A stretch of 64,000 nt of DNA from Chloropicon primus (Eukaryota > Chlorophyta > Chloropicophyceae > Chloropicales > Chloropicaceae), in contig CP060759.1 of the NCBI GenBank assembly GCA_023205875.1, forward strand, positions 783,501-847,500, read 5' to 3'. The position numbers and the translations under genes are program-made. Below, one piece after another: positions 19,545 to 28,333 of this stretch. Each line of letters begins with the position of its first letter. Within the stretch, counting starts at the first letter, position 1. Under the pieces are notes generated by a model that saw only the letters and a list, made by a program, of their open reading frames with translations, made no database searches and was not told the DNA's origin.

Positions 19545-20604
19545 TTACTTCCTCTTTCCCTTCTTGGTCGGGCTCTTCTTTTTGGGACTCTTCCAAAACG
19601 GCGTTGTGAGCGCGGTTTGGACGCTTTCCACCTGATCTTGCAGTTTCAGGTGCTCGAGCTCGAGGTCCCCGTGCATCCTTGTTCGCTCGTTCAACTGCAT
19701 GATCGCCTTATCGATCTGAGCGCTCAACTCTTCATTCTGTTCCCGAGAAGCAGCCAGCTGCGCTTTCAAATCCTCGTTCAGTTTCTCCAGCTCCTCGTTT
19801 CGGTCTTCCATCTCCCGCAGCGCCGCGTCCTTCTCCCCGATCAGCTCCTCCATCTCGTGCAGCGCACTGTCCTTCTTCTTGATGATGTCCTCCAGCATGC
19901 CGCTGACGAGCGTGAACTGCTCGTCAGCGTCCTTGTCCACTTGCTGGTCCACCAGCGTTTGAGAACGAGGCCGAAAGGAAGGCAAGGAGAAAGACGGCCG
20001 GTGCTTCATCGTAACGGTTGGAGTTGCATCGGCGGCTGGGCTCCCCGGAGAAAGCACGACGACCTCCTCCACACCCAAACCGCTAGTCTCCTTCTTCTCG
20101 CCGCCTGCCCTCACCCTTTCCAGGCAGCTCACCCAGTGCTGGGCGTCCTCCAGCGTCTCGCTTGCAAGGGCGATGCTATCGTCCGAGGTGTGTATGTAGA
20201 ATCCGGTCCAATTTTCATGAGCCTTGAGCTTTGGAAGCAAGCCAACAGTCCTCCACGTGGACGCTGGAACCACACCGCGATACGTGCCAGCCTTCTTCTC
20301 GCTTGCCTTGTAACGAAGGCAGTTGTCAGTCAGTTCGAAGTACCGCTTGTTCCACCTCTGAACGAAAGAGAACAAGGCCAGAGACAAGCGTCAGCGCGGG
20401 GAACAAAAGCAACCAGTACTACCAGACACCCACCTTCATGTACATTGACCTCTTCCACAGATGCCCCTGCATAAGTACGCTGTCGCTCGAGGAGGCCTCC
20501 TCCTCGCACGTCGACAGCGTCTCCTCTTCGACCCTCGAAGAGACGGCCGCCTCCTTCCCTCCGATCGACGCCCTCGCCGCCTCCTCGTCCGTCACTCGGT
20601 CCAT
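19545..20604 (-). CDS. PH-domain coiled-coil protein
   Basis: 327 aa from two exons: 20604-20434 and 20357-19545, intron 76 nt (GTGGGT...CAG). The splice joins the PH domain: QGHLWKRSMYMK / RWNKRYFELTDNCLRY, ending in a helix with the invariant Trp (DAQHWVSCLERV). After a Ser/Pro linker, residues about 215-300 form a coiled coil rich in Glu, Leu and Lys, and the protein ends in a Lys-rich tail (KSPKKKSPTKKGKRK). The PH domain suggests phosphoinositide or protein binding. ATG 20604 is preferred; ATG 20658 in the same frame, also in good context, would add 18 residues. Confidence 0.75.
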
Positions 20605-20875
20605 TCTGCTCCCCTCCGGTGCGAAACACGAGCACCCCAACCAACCACCAGGCGCCATTCCCTTCGACAGACAGCTACAACTCTGTTCGAACAGCTCCAC
20701 TTTGGCGCCAGAGCGGAGAGACCCTGAGAGGGAAGGCAGAGGATGCGAGGGGAGGTGGGGGGAAGAAGGGCACACGGAAGCATCACCTCTTTCTCTTCCG
20801 TCTGAGTTTTTGTTCTCTCTCTCTCTCTCAGGTAACGACGCAGGAACGAGGATTGAAGTGACGGAAGAGAGATCG

Positions 20876-22432
20876 ATGAGGTTGCTTGGGATGGAGAGGC
20901 GAGGGGGGTTGGGGTGCGGATGCGTGCCCCGTGGGTGCGAAGGGCACCGGCCCGGGGGGTTGATGCGAGGGTGGAAGCTGCAACGAACCGCAGCCGTCGG
21001 GGCGCGGAGGATATCCAAGACGAAGACGAAGACGAGAATGATGTCATCCTCGAAGGATGTGTTCAGGGACATCCACAGGCCGGGTGACGTGGTGGCGGAC
21101 AACTACAAGGTGCTTGATTTCCTGGGCGACGGGGGGAGCGGCGGGAACTGCTTCGTGGCGGAGCGTCAGTCGGATGGGAAGAGTCTTGCCATGAAGGTGA
21201 TGTCCTTCCGAGGTCTGAAGAGCTGGAAACAGCTTGAGCTGTTCGAGAGAGAGGCCCTCGTGCTGCAGAACTTGAGTCACCAAGGGATTCCGAGGTACAT
21301 AGACTACTTTGAGCTAGATTCCGAGAGCGACAAAAGATTCTACCTGATCCAGGAAATCGCTCCGGGGGTCACGCTGAGGGAGCGCCTAGAGGCGGAGGGA
21401 TGGAGGCCGAGTGAGGCCGAGGTGAAATCGATAGCTTTGCAGTTGCTTGACGTGCTCGAGTACCTCGGATCCCTGCGGCCCCCAGTGGTCCACAGAGATT
21501 TGAAGCCAGACAACATCATCATCGACCAGGCTGGGGGCAACAGAGTTTACCTTGTTGATTTTGGCGGCGTCCAGGCTGCGGCCGCGGGCATGAACTCCGT
21601 CAACAGCACGATCATCGGGACTTTTGGTTACATGGCCCCCGAGCAGTTTGGTGGGTCGGCTGTCAAGGCCACGGACCTTTACGGACTCGGGGCGACCATG
21701 CTGTACCTTCTCAGCGGGAAGCACCCGAACCAGTTTCCTCAAACGAGGCTGAAGATCGACTTCAGTGGCCAGGTCGAAGTGAGCGAGACGATGGGGGACG
21801 TTCTGGAAAGCCTTCTCGAGCCTGCAGCAGAGGATCGCCCCAGCATCCAAGAGGTTCGGTCCTTCATGAGACAGGAGGGCTTGATGAAGCTGAGGACAAG
21901 GACGAGCTACAAGAACGGCAGGGTGAAGATAGAGAGGAGCTTCGCTTCCCTTTCCGTGACGATTCTGCCGGATGGTCCGGGAGGCTCCCTCTCCATGGCC
22001 TCCTTCGCGGTGGCGTGGAACGTCTTCATCTTCATTTGGACGAGAGGGGCTCTTATCAGCGCGGGTCCACTCTTTGCAGCGTTTTCCTTGCCATTCTGGT
22101 TTGCGGGAGCAAACTTGGGCAAGCAGGCGATGCAGAGCTTCCACGACGCGAGGTGCCAAGACGAGCTAATCATCAGGAGGGACGAATATGTGTACGGAAG
22201 GGAGCTGCCAAGATCGGTGACGGGGCGGGGCGGGGAGAACGTGCGCAAGGAGACTAGGGGAAGAAGGAGGGACCTGAAGCTGCTGACGATCAACGAGCTT
22301 TACCGTGCAAATGACCAGGCTGTGGGAGCCGTTGCCCTGAGAGGCTCGGAGGGCAAATTCTTCATCGGCGCAGGTCTCCCCGAGGACGATCTCAAGGTGA
22401 TATACATGGAAATCGAGAGCTTTCTTGACTAG
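20876..22432 (+). CDS. Cyanobacterial-style Ser/Thr kinase with C-terminal membrane anchor
   Basis: 518 aa. Residues about 75-345 are a complete protein kinase: Gly loop LGDGGSGGN, Lys107, HRD at 206-208 (VVHRDLKPDN), DFG at 228 (VDFGGVQ) and MAPEQFGG. The activation segment (GTFGYMAPEQ) and the short C-lobe resemble cyanobacterial PknB/Spk kinases. A C-terminal region with two hydrophobic segments (about 375-420) and a conserved-looking tail follows, as in plastid kinases of cyanobacterial origin. The first 60 residues (MRLLGMERRGG..., Arg/Lys/Ser-rich) look like a transit peptide. A CT run with CAG at about 20814-20831 just upstream could be a splice acceptor. Substrate unknown. Confidence 0.78.
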   Translation: MRLLGMERRGGLGCGCVPRGCEGHRPGGLMRGWKLQRTAAVGARRISKTKTKTRMMSSSKDVFRDIHRPGDVVADNYKVLDFLGDGGSGGNCFVAERQSDGKSLAMKVMSFRGLKSWKQLELFEREALVLQNLSHQGIPRYIDYFELDSESDKRFYLIQEIAPGVTLRERLEAEGWRPSEAEVKSIALQLLDVLEYLGSLRPPVVHRDLKPDNIIIDQAGGNRVYLVDFGGVQAAAAGMNSVNSTIIGTFGYMAPEQFGGSAVKATDLYGLGATMLYLLSGKHPNQFPQTRLKIDFSGQVEVSETMGDVLESLLEPAAEDRPSIQEVRSFMRQEGLMKLRTRTSYKNGRVKIERSFASLSVTILPDGPGGSLSMASFAVAWNVFIFIWTRGALISAGPLFAAFSLPFWFAGANLGKQAMQSFHDARCQDELIIRRDEYVYGRELPRSVTGRGGENVRKETRGRRRDLKLLTINELYRANDQAVGAVALRGSEGKFFIGAGLPEDDLKVIYMEIESFLD

Positions 22433-22513
22433 AACCACTGATGAAGTATGTTATGCTACAAAATAAAAATAAGAGAAACTGCTTGGCTTGCAATTACGTT
22501 AGAGAGAGCTACC

Positions 22514-23968
22514 CTATCCCTCTTTGGTGCTGGCCTCCACTTCGTCCAATCTGGGATCCATCACTCGGAAGAAGAGAGGAGGGCAGAGGGACAAGAGCAT
22601 CATCACCGAATAAGGTCCGGGAAGCTGAGGCCCGTCCTTAAAGTTCTTCAAGTTTTGATAGGGTTTCATGGAGTTGAGGTGGTGATCCGAATGAAGCTGT
22701 AGGTTGACGATGTGGCAGTTGGTCGCGAACCAGTCCGCGTTCCACGAGTGCGACCTGCTCACTTGCTCGTACTTGCCGTTCGCAAGTCGCTTTCTCTTCA
22801 AGCCGTAGTGCTCGATATAGTTCACGAGCTCGAGGGAGAGAATGCCTATGAACGCCTGTATAAGGTAGACGGCTAATCCCCTAGGACCGAACGCGATCAG
22901 CAAAGACCCGGCGATGAAGGCCACTCGGGCGATCCACGACAGCTTCATTGAGGCGGCCTCCGTCCTCATGAGCATCTTCACGTTATCGACGACCGATCTG
23001 ACGAAGAAGGCGTAGAAGTGCTCTCCCCTCCTCGCCGTCGAGGGATCCTCCGGAGTCCCCACGAGTTTGTGGTGGATATACTTATGAGAATGCTCGTAGT
23101 GGGGGTAGAAGACGCAGGCGAGCAGGCAGCGAGACAGCACCCTGTCACTCTTGATTGGGCTGTGGAGCAGCTCGTGCGAGACCGCGAACATGGTCGCGCC
23201 GTACAGTCCAAAGCCAACCCCTATGGTAAGAACGGAGAGGAGCGGGAGCACCGCTGCCGCATAGCAGGCTGTGGGCAGGAGACACATGTAGATGAATCCA
23301 GAGGCCCAGATCACCATCCTGTGCTCCTTGTGGTCGGTCCCCGAGGGTCCCGAGGCTCTCGCCTGCTCGTTCCCCTCTCGGCCTATGACGAAGTCGATCA
23401 CGGGGAGCACCACGAAAAAGTAGACGACCGGCATCAGGGGCAGCACCGTTCCCAGAATCGTTTTCCAGACCAGCTCGTTCGGCGAGTTCACCGGGAGCTC
23501 CAGCACCCGGGTCACCGATCCTTTCACCGCCGTACCCAAGTCCGGGCTCATCCACGCCAGACCCACCTTTGACCACACCCACTTGGTGGCCAAGGCAAGC
23601 ATAGAGGGAAGCCTGATTCCCACGCTCTCCAGCAGCGGGATGCCCACGAAGCTGAAGAGGAACGGGATGAACGCCAGCTGAATTGCGATCATGGGAAGGA
23701 AGCGGAGGGACCCGACCACGTTCCTTTTATACCACTTTCCCAGCCCGCTGAGCTCTCCAGGCTCGTTCTGCTCCCAGGGCGAGCTCAGGGCCCCCGTCCC
23801 CGTCCTCGTCCTCGTCGTAATCCCCCGCCCGACCTCCTTGGCCCGACCGCCACGGGAGGAGGAGCGGCGGCCCTCCGGACGAGACGCCCGACTGGCCGCA
23901 TGGTGCCCACGGCGCCACGCCCACGCGGCCTCCCTCGCGCCCAAGCACTGCAAGTTCGCGTACGTCAT
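22514..23968 (-). CDS. AlkB-type alkane monooxygenase-like integral membrane enzyme
   Basis: 484 aa, start ATG 23968. Six or more membrane segments, and the full set of AlkB/XylM di-iron histidine motifs: HELLH at 265-269, HSHKYIHH at 293-300, NYIEHYG at 383-389 and LQLHSDHH at 423-430. The NYxEHYG motif separates this group from ordinary fatty-acid desaturases. Bacterial AlkB hydroxylates terminal carbons of medium- and long-chain alkanes using rubredoxin electrons; no rubredoxin is fused here. The first 70 residues are basic and Ser/Arg-rich, possibly a targeting peptide. The substrate in this alga is unknown (hydrocarbon, fatty aldehyde or sterol-like lipid). Convergent with the kinase gene, 81 nt. 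Confidence 0.85.
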   Translation of the reverse strand: MTYANLQCLGAREAAWAWRRGHHAASRASRPEGRRSSSRGGRAKEVGRGITTRTRTGTGALSSPWEQNEPGELSGLGKWYKRNVVGSLRFLPMIAIQLAFIPFLFSFVGIPLLESVGIRLPSMLALATKWVWSKVGLAWMSPDLGTAVKGSVTRVLELPVNSPNELVWKTILGTVLPLMPVVYFFVVLPVIDFVIGREGNEQARASGPSGTDHKEHRMVIWASGFIYMCLLPTACYAAAVLPLLSVLTIGVGFGLYGATMFAVSHELLHSPIKSDRVLSRCLLACVFYPHYEHSHKYIHHKLVGTPEDPSTARRGEHFYAFFVRSVVDNVKMLMRTEAASMKLSWIARVAFIAGSLLIAFGPRGLAVYLIQAFIGILSLELVNYIEHYGLKRKRLANGKYEQVSRSHSWNADWFATNCHIVNLQLHSDHHLNSMKPYQNLKNFKDGPQLPGPYSVMMLLSLCPPLFFRVMDPRLDEVEASTKEG

Positions 23969-24445
23969 CCCGTCGTCCCTCACCTCATTCTCATCTCCCG
24001 CTCAAGCGGCAAACCAAACAAAACCAAACCGAACCGAGGAGGAGGACGCGCGAGGCGTTGATCGAAAGACCGCCTCCCTCGTTGTCTCGTCCCTTCGCGC
24101 GACGACGACGACGACGACGGACCAGTAGAGCAGAGGAAGCAAGGCGTGGCGCGAAAATAGTCTTGCTCAGCAAAACCAGAGTTGTCAAGAGCTCGGGAGG
24201 GCGTTGAGCTGATCGATCGATCGTGTCGTGTCGTGTCGTGTCGAGAGAGGAGGACGGGGGTGAGGACGAGATCGAAGCGATTGAAGGGTCTTGCGATCGC
24301 GTGCAAGACTCTCGCGTCACGGCGACGTACCTCTCTCACCCGCGCGCAAAAGGTCAAAGGAGACCCTCGGCCCTCGGGGGGGGGTGCTGGGTTGGGCCTT
24401 GCGAAGGTTTTATTTATTGGGTTGGGACCGGTGTCGAGGAGGAGG
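23969..24445. promoter_or_regulatory. Divergent AlkB-like / ZIP promoter region
   Basis: No gene supported. It holds a (GAC)n run near 24102-24119 and a (CGTGT)n run at about 24221-24241. A 17-nt block at 23966-23982, overlapping the AlkB-like ATG, recurs at the start of the BTB/BACK-like gene (see that gene). Confidence 0.35.
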
Positions 24446-25285
24446 ATGGTGCTGGAGGCTGAGCACCTCAACGCTCTCGCCATGTCGTACGTGTCGACGC
24501 TCGGGACGGTTGCGGGCGGGTTCCTCATAATGTTCTTTCCCAGGTTGAGGTTCCAGGAGCTCGGGTGGCTGGCCGGCCTCGCCGCGGGTCTCATGCTCTC
24601 GATGGTCTTCTTCGAGCTCATCCCGGAGGCCCTGGAGTCCATCTCCTTCAACGCCACGAATGCCTGCTTCTTCGCCGGGATCCTGTTCTTCGCCACGGTG
24701 ATCAGGCTTGTGCCCGAGCAGAACCTGGAGGGCTTGGTCACCAAGCCCAAGACGGCGACGGGAAAGGGGGAGAAGAAGATGTCAAAGGAGTACAGGAAGA
24801 TCTTGATGTCTGGCCTGGTCACCGCCCTGGGCCTGACGCTGCACAACTTTCCGGAGGGCCTGGCCATCTTCCTCGCGGCGAAGAAGTCGACCAAGCTGGG
24901 CTTGACCCTCACCACCGCGATGACGCTGCACAACCTTCCCGAGGGCGTGGCCGTCGCCCTGCCGATCTACTTCGCCACCAAGTCCAGGTGGCAGGCCCTG
25001 AAGATCACGGCGCTTTCCGGGCTCGCCGAGCCCCTCGCCGTGGTCTTCGCGGCCCTCTTCTTCCCGTCCTCCATCTCCAAGGGCGTCGTGGACGCCATGC
25101 TCGCGGGGGTCGCGGGCATCATGACCTTCCTGGTGTTCTACGAGCTCCTGCCCCACGCGGTCAAGCACTGCGGGCCCGAGAGGGCCGCGGCCTCCCTGTT
25201 CGTGGGTATGGGAATCATGTCCCTCCTCCTCTCGGCGGCGGACGAGATCATCGTCTTGTCGTCGTCGGAGGAGGAGCGGCACTGA
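24446..25285 (+). CDS. ZIP-family metal transporter (ZupT/ZTP29-like)
   Basis: 279 aa with eight predicted membrane segments. The two family metal-site motifs are clear: LTLHNFPEGLA (TM4) and MTLHNLPEGVAVALP (TM5), with SGLAEPLAVVF (TM6). Short loops and the HNFPEG form place it in the ZupT/GufA-like group, which moves Zn2+ and other divalent metals toward the cytosol; plant ZTP29 is in the ER. The first segment starts soon after the ATG, so no long targeting peptide. A Lys-rich cytosolic loop (GKGEKKMSKEYRK) lies between TM3 and TM4. Confidence 0.88.
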   Translation: MVLEAEHLNALAMSYVSTLGTVAGGFLIMFFPRLRFQELGWLAGLAAGLMLSMVFFELIPEALESISFNATNACFFAGILFFATVIRLVPEQNLEGLVTKPKTATGKGEKKMSKEYRKILMSGLVTALGLTLHNFPEGLAIFLAAKKSTKLGLTLTTAMTLHNLPEGVAVALPIYFATKSRWQALKITALSGLAEPLAVVFAALFFPSSISKGVVDAMLAGVAGIMTFLVFYELLPHAVKHCGPERAAASLFVGMGIMSLLLSAADEIIVLSSSEEERH

Positions 25286-25958
25286 GCACTGAGCACGGGA
25301 AGGGCGGTGGAAAGACTTTTGCTTTTGCTTTTGCTTTTGTTGGAGAGGGAGATTTTTGGCTCAGGGGTCTGGCGTGCTCGTGCGCGTACAGCAACAGCGA
25401 CGAGGAGACGAGGAGACGAGGAGACGAGGAGGAGGCCTTGCCTTGGGTAATTTTATATGACTTTAATGTATTGTCAGGGGAGGACATGACATGAAGAAAA
25501 ATCCAAGCCAAGCTGGACGACTTTCCTCTTTTCTTCCTCGATCGATGACGCCGAGCGCGGTGGGCCCGCGAAAGGGCTTTGGCCCGCTGCCTACTTGGTC
25601 CCTATGATGGCTATGATGGCCTTTTTTAAACCCACGTTTGAAACACGTGGTCGGTCACAGTCGTAGTCGTTCGTCCCATTTTCCCATTCCCCAATTGGCG
25701 CGATCTTCTCATTCCAACGTTTAAAACGCATATTATTCTTAGATTAATTGGTGTTTGGGGCGGAATCCGCATGCCCCATACAAAAACGCAACGTGACTGG
25801 GGGGTTGGCTGTGTGTTTGTGTTTGTGTTTAGATTTCAGCTCACAACGCCAACACAGACGGCGAACACGCACACACAAACGTCGATCGACATCGGACGTT
25901 ACGCCGCGCCCAACTGTAACGCCCGTAACGTAGCAGCAAACCGCACAAACCGCACAAT
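25286..25958. repeat. Gene-free spacer with simple repeats
   Basis: Between the ZIP gene and the unknown 385-aa gene, same strand. It starts with a (CTTTTG)n run at about 25315-25340, then a GAGGA/GACGAGGA-type run at about 25397-25434. From 25600 to 25760 the DNA is more AT-rich (AACGTTTAAAACGC and neighbours). A CAAACAC/GTGTTTGT-rich patch lies at 25810-25880. No open frame with domain-like content was found. Confidence 0.4.
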
Positions 25959-27116
25959 ATGGCAACCGCACAACAACAGCGCGTCGCGAGCTTCTGCCTG
26001 CTCGACCCCTTCGCGGAGGGAAAGCCTCAAGGAGCGGCTGGCAAGGACTTCTTCGAGCAGATGGGGATCGACACTTCGGTCGCGCTGAGGAACACGACGG
26101 ACGACCTCTCGATCAAGTTCCTGGAGGGCTCGATGAGCGAGGCGACCATGAGCCAGGCGTTCACGAGCTTCGCGGCGGAGGCGGGGTACGGGGCCCAGTC
26201 GGCCGACCTCGGGTCCCAGTCGGCCGACCTCGGGTTCCCTGAGCGGAAGCTGCTTCCCGGGGAGAACGTCGTCGCCCGCAGGGTGACGAGGAGCTTCTCC
26301 CTCATCATGGAGGCGTACGAGCACGACCAGACGCTCGCGGCGGCGAGCGTTCCCCAGCAGCAGGCCTTCCCCTTGCCGGATCCCGGCACCTTCCTCCCCC
26401 CGCAGCACATGCGGATACTGTGCGAGTCGGACGCCCCCCCGCCGAGCATCAGGGAGCTGTACAGCAGGTACGGTGGCAACGGCCAGTCCTCCAACCTGAC
26501 CGCCCTGTCTGCGGTGGACAAGAAGAAGAACAAGCCGGAGAGCAAGATCCCGGAGATTCCCAAGAAGCAGGTGGACGAGCTCATGAGGGCCCTGAGGCAC
26601 GACAAGGAGAGCGCCGAGGCGCCCAAGAAGAAGAGGGCCTCCGCCGCGCCGTCGCTGAAGCCCAGCAAGGCGATCAAGAAGCTGCACCACAGCCCGGACC
26701 TCGAGGCCCGTCCCCGCCTCGAGGCCCCCGCCCCGGCGGCCTCGGAGATGCTCACCACGTCCTACGAGAGGAGCCTGAGCATAGGGACCAGGATCCTGCG
26801 GGCGCTGGAGCGCACGAACACGAAGAACATAACCTCGGCGGCCGACAGGAAGGCCGCGAGGCAGAAGGCGAGGGCCCTCAAGGCCCAGAAGAGCGCCGAG
26901 GCCCTCGCCACCATGTCCCCCGCCAGGGACGAGGGGGAGTCCGCCTCAGTCTCCAACCAGATGTACGCGGACATGGAGCTCCTTGTCCAGCACACCAAGT
27001 CGATCATCATGGAGAACGAGAAGCTGAAGACCAGGCTCACCATGCTCAACAGGGTGAGCTCCGCACAAGCCTCCAAGCTGGAGGAGCAGGACAACACCAC
27101 CGTGAGCGTAAAATAG
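25959..27116 (+). CDS. Unknown 385-aa protein
   Basis: I do not recognise this family. It begins MATAQQQRVASFCLLDPF. Residues about 150-270 are Lys/Pro/Ala-rich and probably disordered, with basic patches. Residues about 275-300 and 340-375 look helical (SIGTRILRALERTN; MELLVQHTKSIIMENEKLK). No membrane segment or signal peptide. A 21-nt tandem duplication at 26193-26234 encodes AQSADLG then SQSADLG. High GC codon use, like its neighbours, supports real coding. It could be a regulatory or structural protein; no function is claimed. Confidence 0.65.
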   Translation: MATAQQQRVASFCLLDPFAEGKPQGAAGKDFFEQMGIDTSVALRNTTDDLSIKFLEGSMSEATMSQAFTSFAAEAGYGAQSADLGSQSADLGFPERKLLPGENVVARRVTRSFSLIMEAYEHDQTLAAASVPQQQAFPLPDPGTFLPPQHMRILCESDAPPPSIRELYSRYGGNGQSSNLTALSAVDKKKNKPESKIPEIPKKQVDELMRALRHDKESAEAPKKKRASAAPSLKPSKAIKKLHHSPDLEARPRLEAPAPAASEMLTTSYERSLSIGTRILRALERTNTKNITSAADRKAARQKARALKAQKSAEALATMSPARDEGESASVSNQMYADMELLVQHTKSIIMENEKLKTRLTMLNRVSSAQASKLEEQDNTTVSVK

Positions 27117-27281
27117 TTAGGTGTGCCCCTCCTTATTATAGATTATAGATTTTCTCAGCTTACCATTGCACAACTAGAACGAATGGAGCACAAACTTCAC
27201 CATCCTTCCCTTCCCATCACCACTCCTCTCCAGCGCCCAGCCAGGAGAAGGCACGGAACCTTTTTCATTTTTTTCCTCTCG

Positions 27282-28313
27282 ATGGCGATGGCGATGGCGA
27301 TGGCGATGGAGACGACGACGACGACGACGCGCAGGAAGATCATCGTGGACACGGACCCAGGGGTCGACGACGCGCTGACGATCTTCGCGGCCCTGCTGTG
27401 TCCGGAGGTCGAGGTCATAGGCCTGACGACGATATTCGGGAACGTGCCCACCGCGAAAGCGACGAAGAATGCTCTTGGGTTGCTCGAGCTCGCGGGGAGG
27501 ACGGACGTGCCCGTGGCGAGCGGGAGCCCGTGCACCTTCACCGGGGAGGAGAAGCTCCGGATCGCGGACTTCGTTCACGGGGACGACGGCCTGGGGAACA
27601 CGGGGGAGCTCAAGCCGCCGCCGACGGCGACGGAGCTCGGTGTGAGCGCCTCCCAGTTCATCATCGACACCGCGGAGAAGCACCCGGGGGAGGTGATCGT
27701 GCTGGCGCTCGGGCCCCTTACGAACCTCGCGATGGCCCTCAAGGAGAAGCCGGACCTCGCCCTCCACTCCATTGTTTGCTTGGGCGGGGCGTTTAGGGTG
27801 AACGGGAACGTCAACCCCTCGGCAGAGGCGAACATCTTCTGCGACCCCGAGGCTGCAGACTTCGTTTTCGGTGGCTCTGTGGACATGCACGTCATCCCCC
27901 TGGACGTCACCCAGCGCTGCGTGTTCTCTAACATGGACTTGGACCTCCTCGAGGCCAAGGGCGGGACCCTGGGCAAGTACATGAAGGACATCTCGCAGTT
28001 TTACGCCGACTTTCACAAGACGACGTACAACTTGAACGGGCTCATGCTGCACGACCCGACCGCGTTCATTGCGATCGTCAGGCCAGACCTCTTCTTCTGG
28101 AAGAGCGGCCCGATCAGAGTCAGCTGCGAGGGCATAGCCAAGGGCATGACCGTGATGGACATGAACAAGAAGGTGTGGAGAGGACCAAACCAGTGGAGCG
28201 GGAGGAAGCACATGAAGGTGGCCTTGGAGGTGGACGAGGGGGCCGTGGTGGGGGCGATCAGGGACACGCTGCTCTCGCAGGAGCCACAAAAGCTTTATTA
28301 TTCGATGAAATAA
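27282..28313 (+). CDS. Nucleoside hydrolase (inosine-uridine preferring type)
   Basis: 343 aa. The Asp cluster that binds Ca2+ and ribose is at the N-terminus (KIIVDTDPGVDDALT), followed by VLALGPLTNLAMAL, GNVNPSAEANIFCDPEAAD and HDPTA near the C-terminus, the complete IUNH pattern. It cleaves ribonucleosides to base plus ribose for purine/pyrimidine salvage, in the cytosol. The start lies in a hexamer repeat (ATGGCG)4 then ATGGAG at 27282-27311 giving several in-frame Mets; ATG 27282 is taken, and an ATG at 27183 would add 33 residues. Its stop is 20 nt from the convergent DNAAF5 stop, so the mRNAs must overlap. Confidence 0.88.
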   Translation: MAMAMAMAMETTTTTTRRKIIVDTDPGVDDALTIFAALLCPEVEVIGLTTIFGNVPTAKATKNALGLLELAGRTDVPVASGSPCTFTGEEKLRIADFVHGDDGLGNTGELKPPPTATELGVSASQFIIDTAEKHPGEVIVLALGPLTNLAMALKEKPDLALHSIVCLGGAFRVNGNVNPSAEANIFCDPEAADFVFGGSVDMHVIPLDVTQRCVFSNMDLDLLEAKGGTLGKYMKDISQFYADFHKTTYNLNGLMLHDPTAFIAIVRPDLFFWKSGPIRVSCEGIAKGMTVMDMNKKVWRGPNQWSGRKHMKVALEVDEGAVVGAIRDTLLSQEPQKLYYSMK

Positions 28314-28333
28314 ATTAGGTAATATAATTCTTT

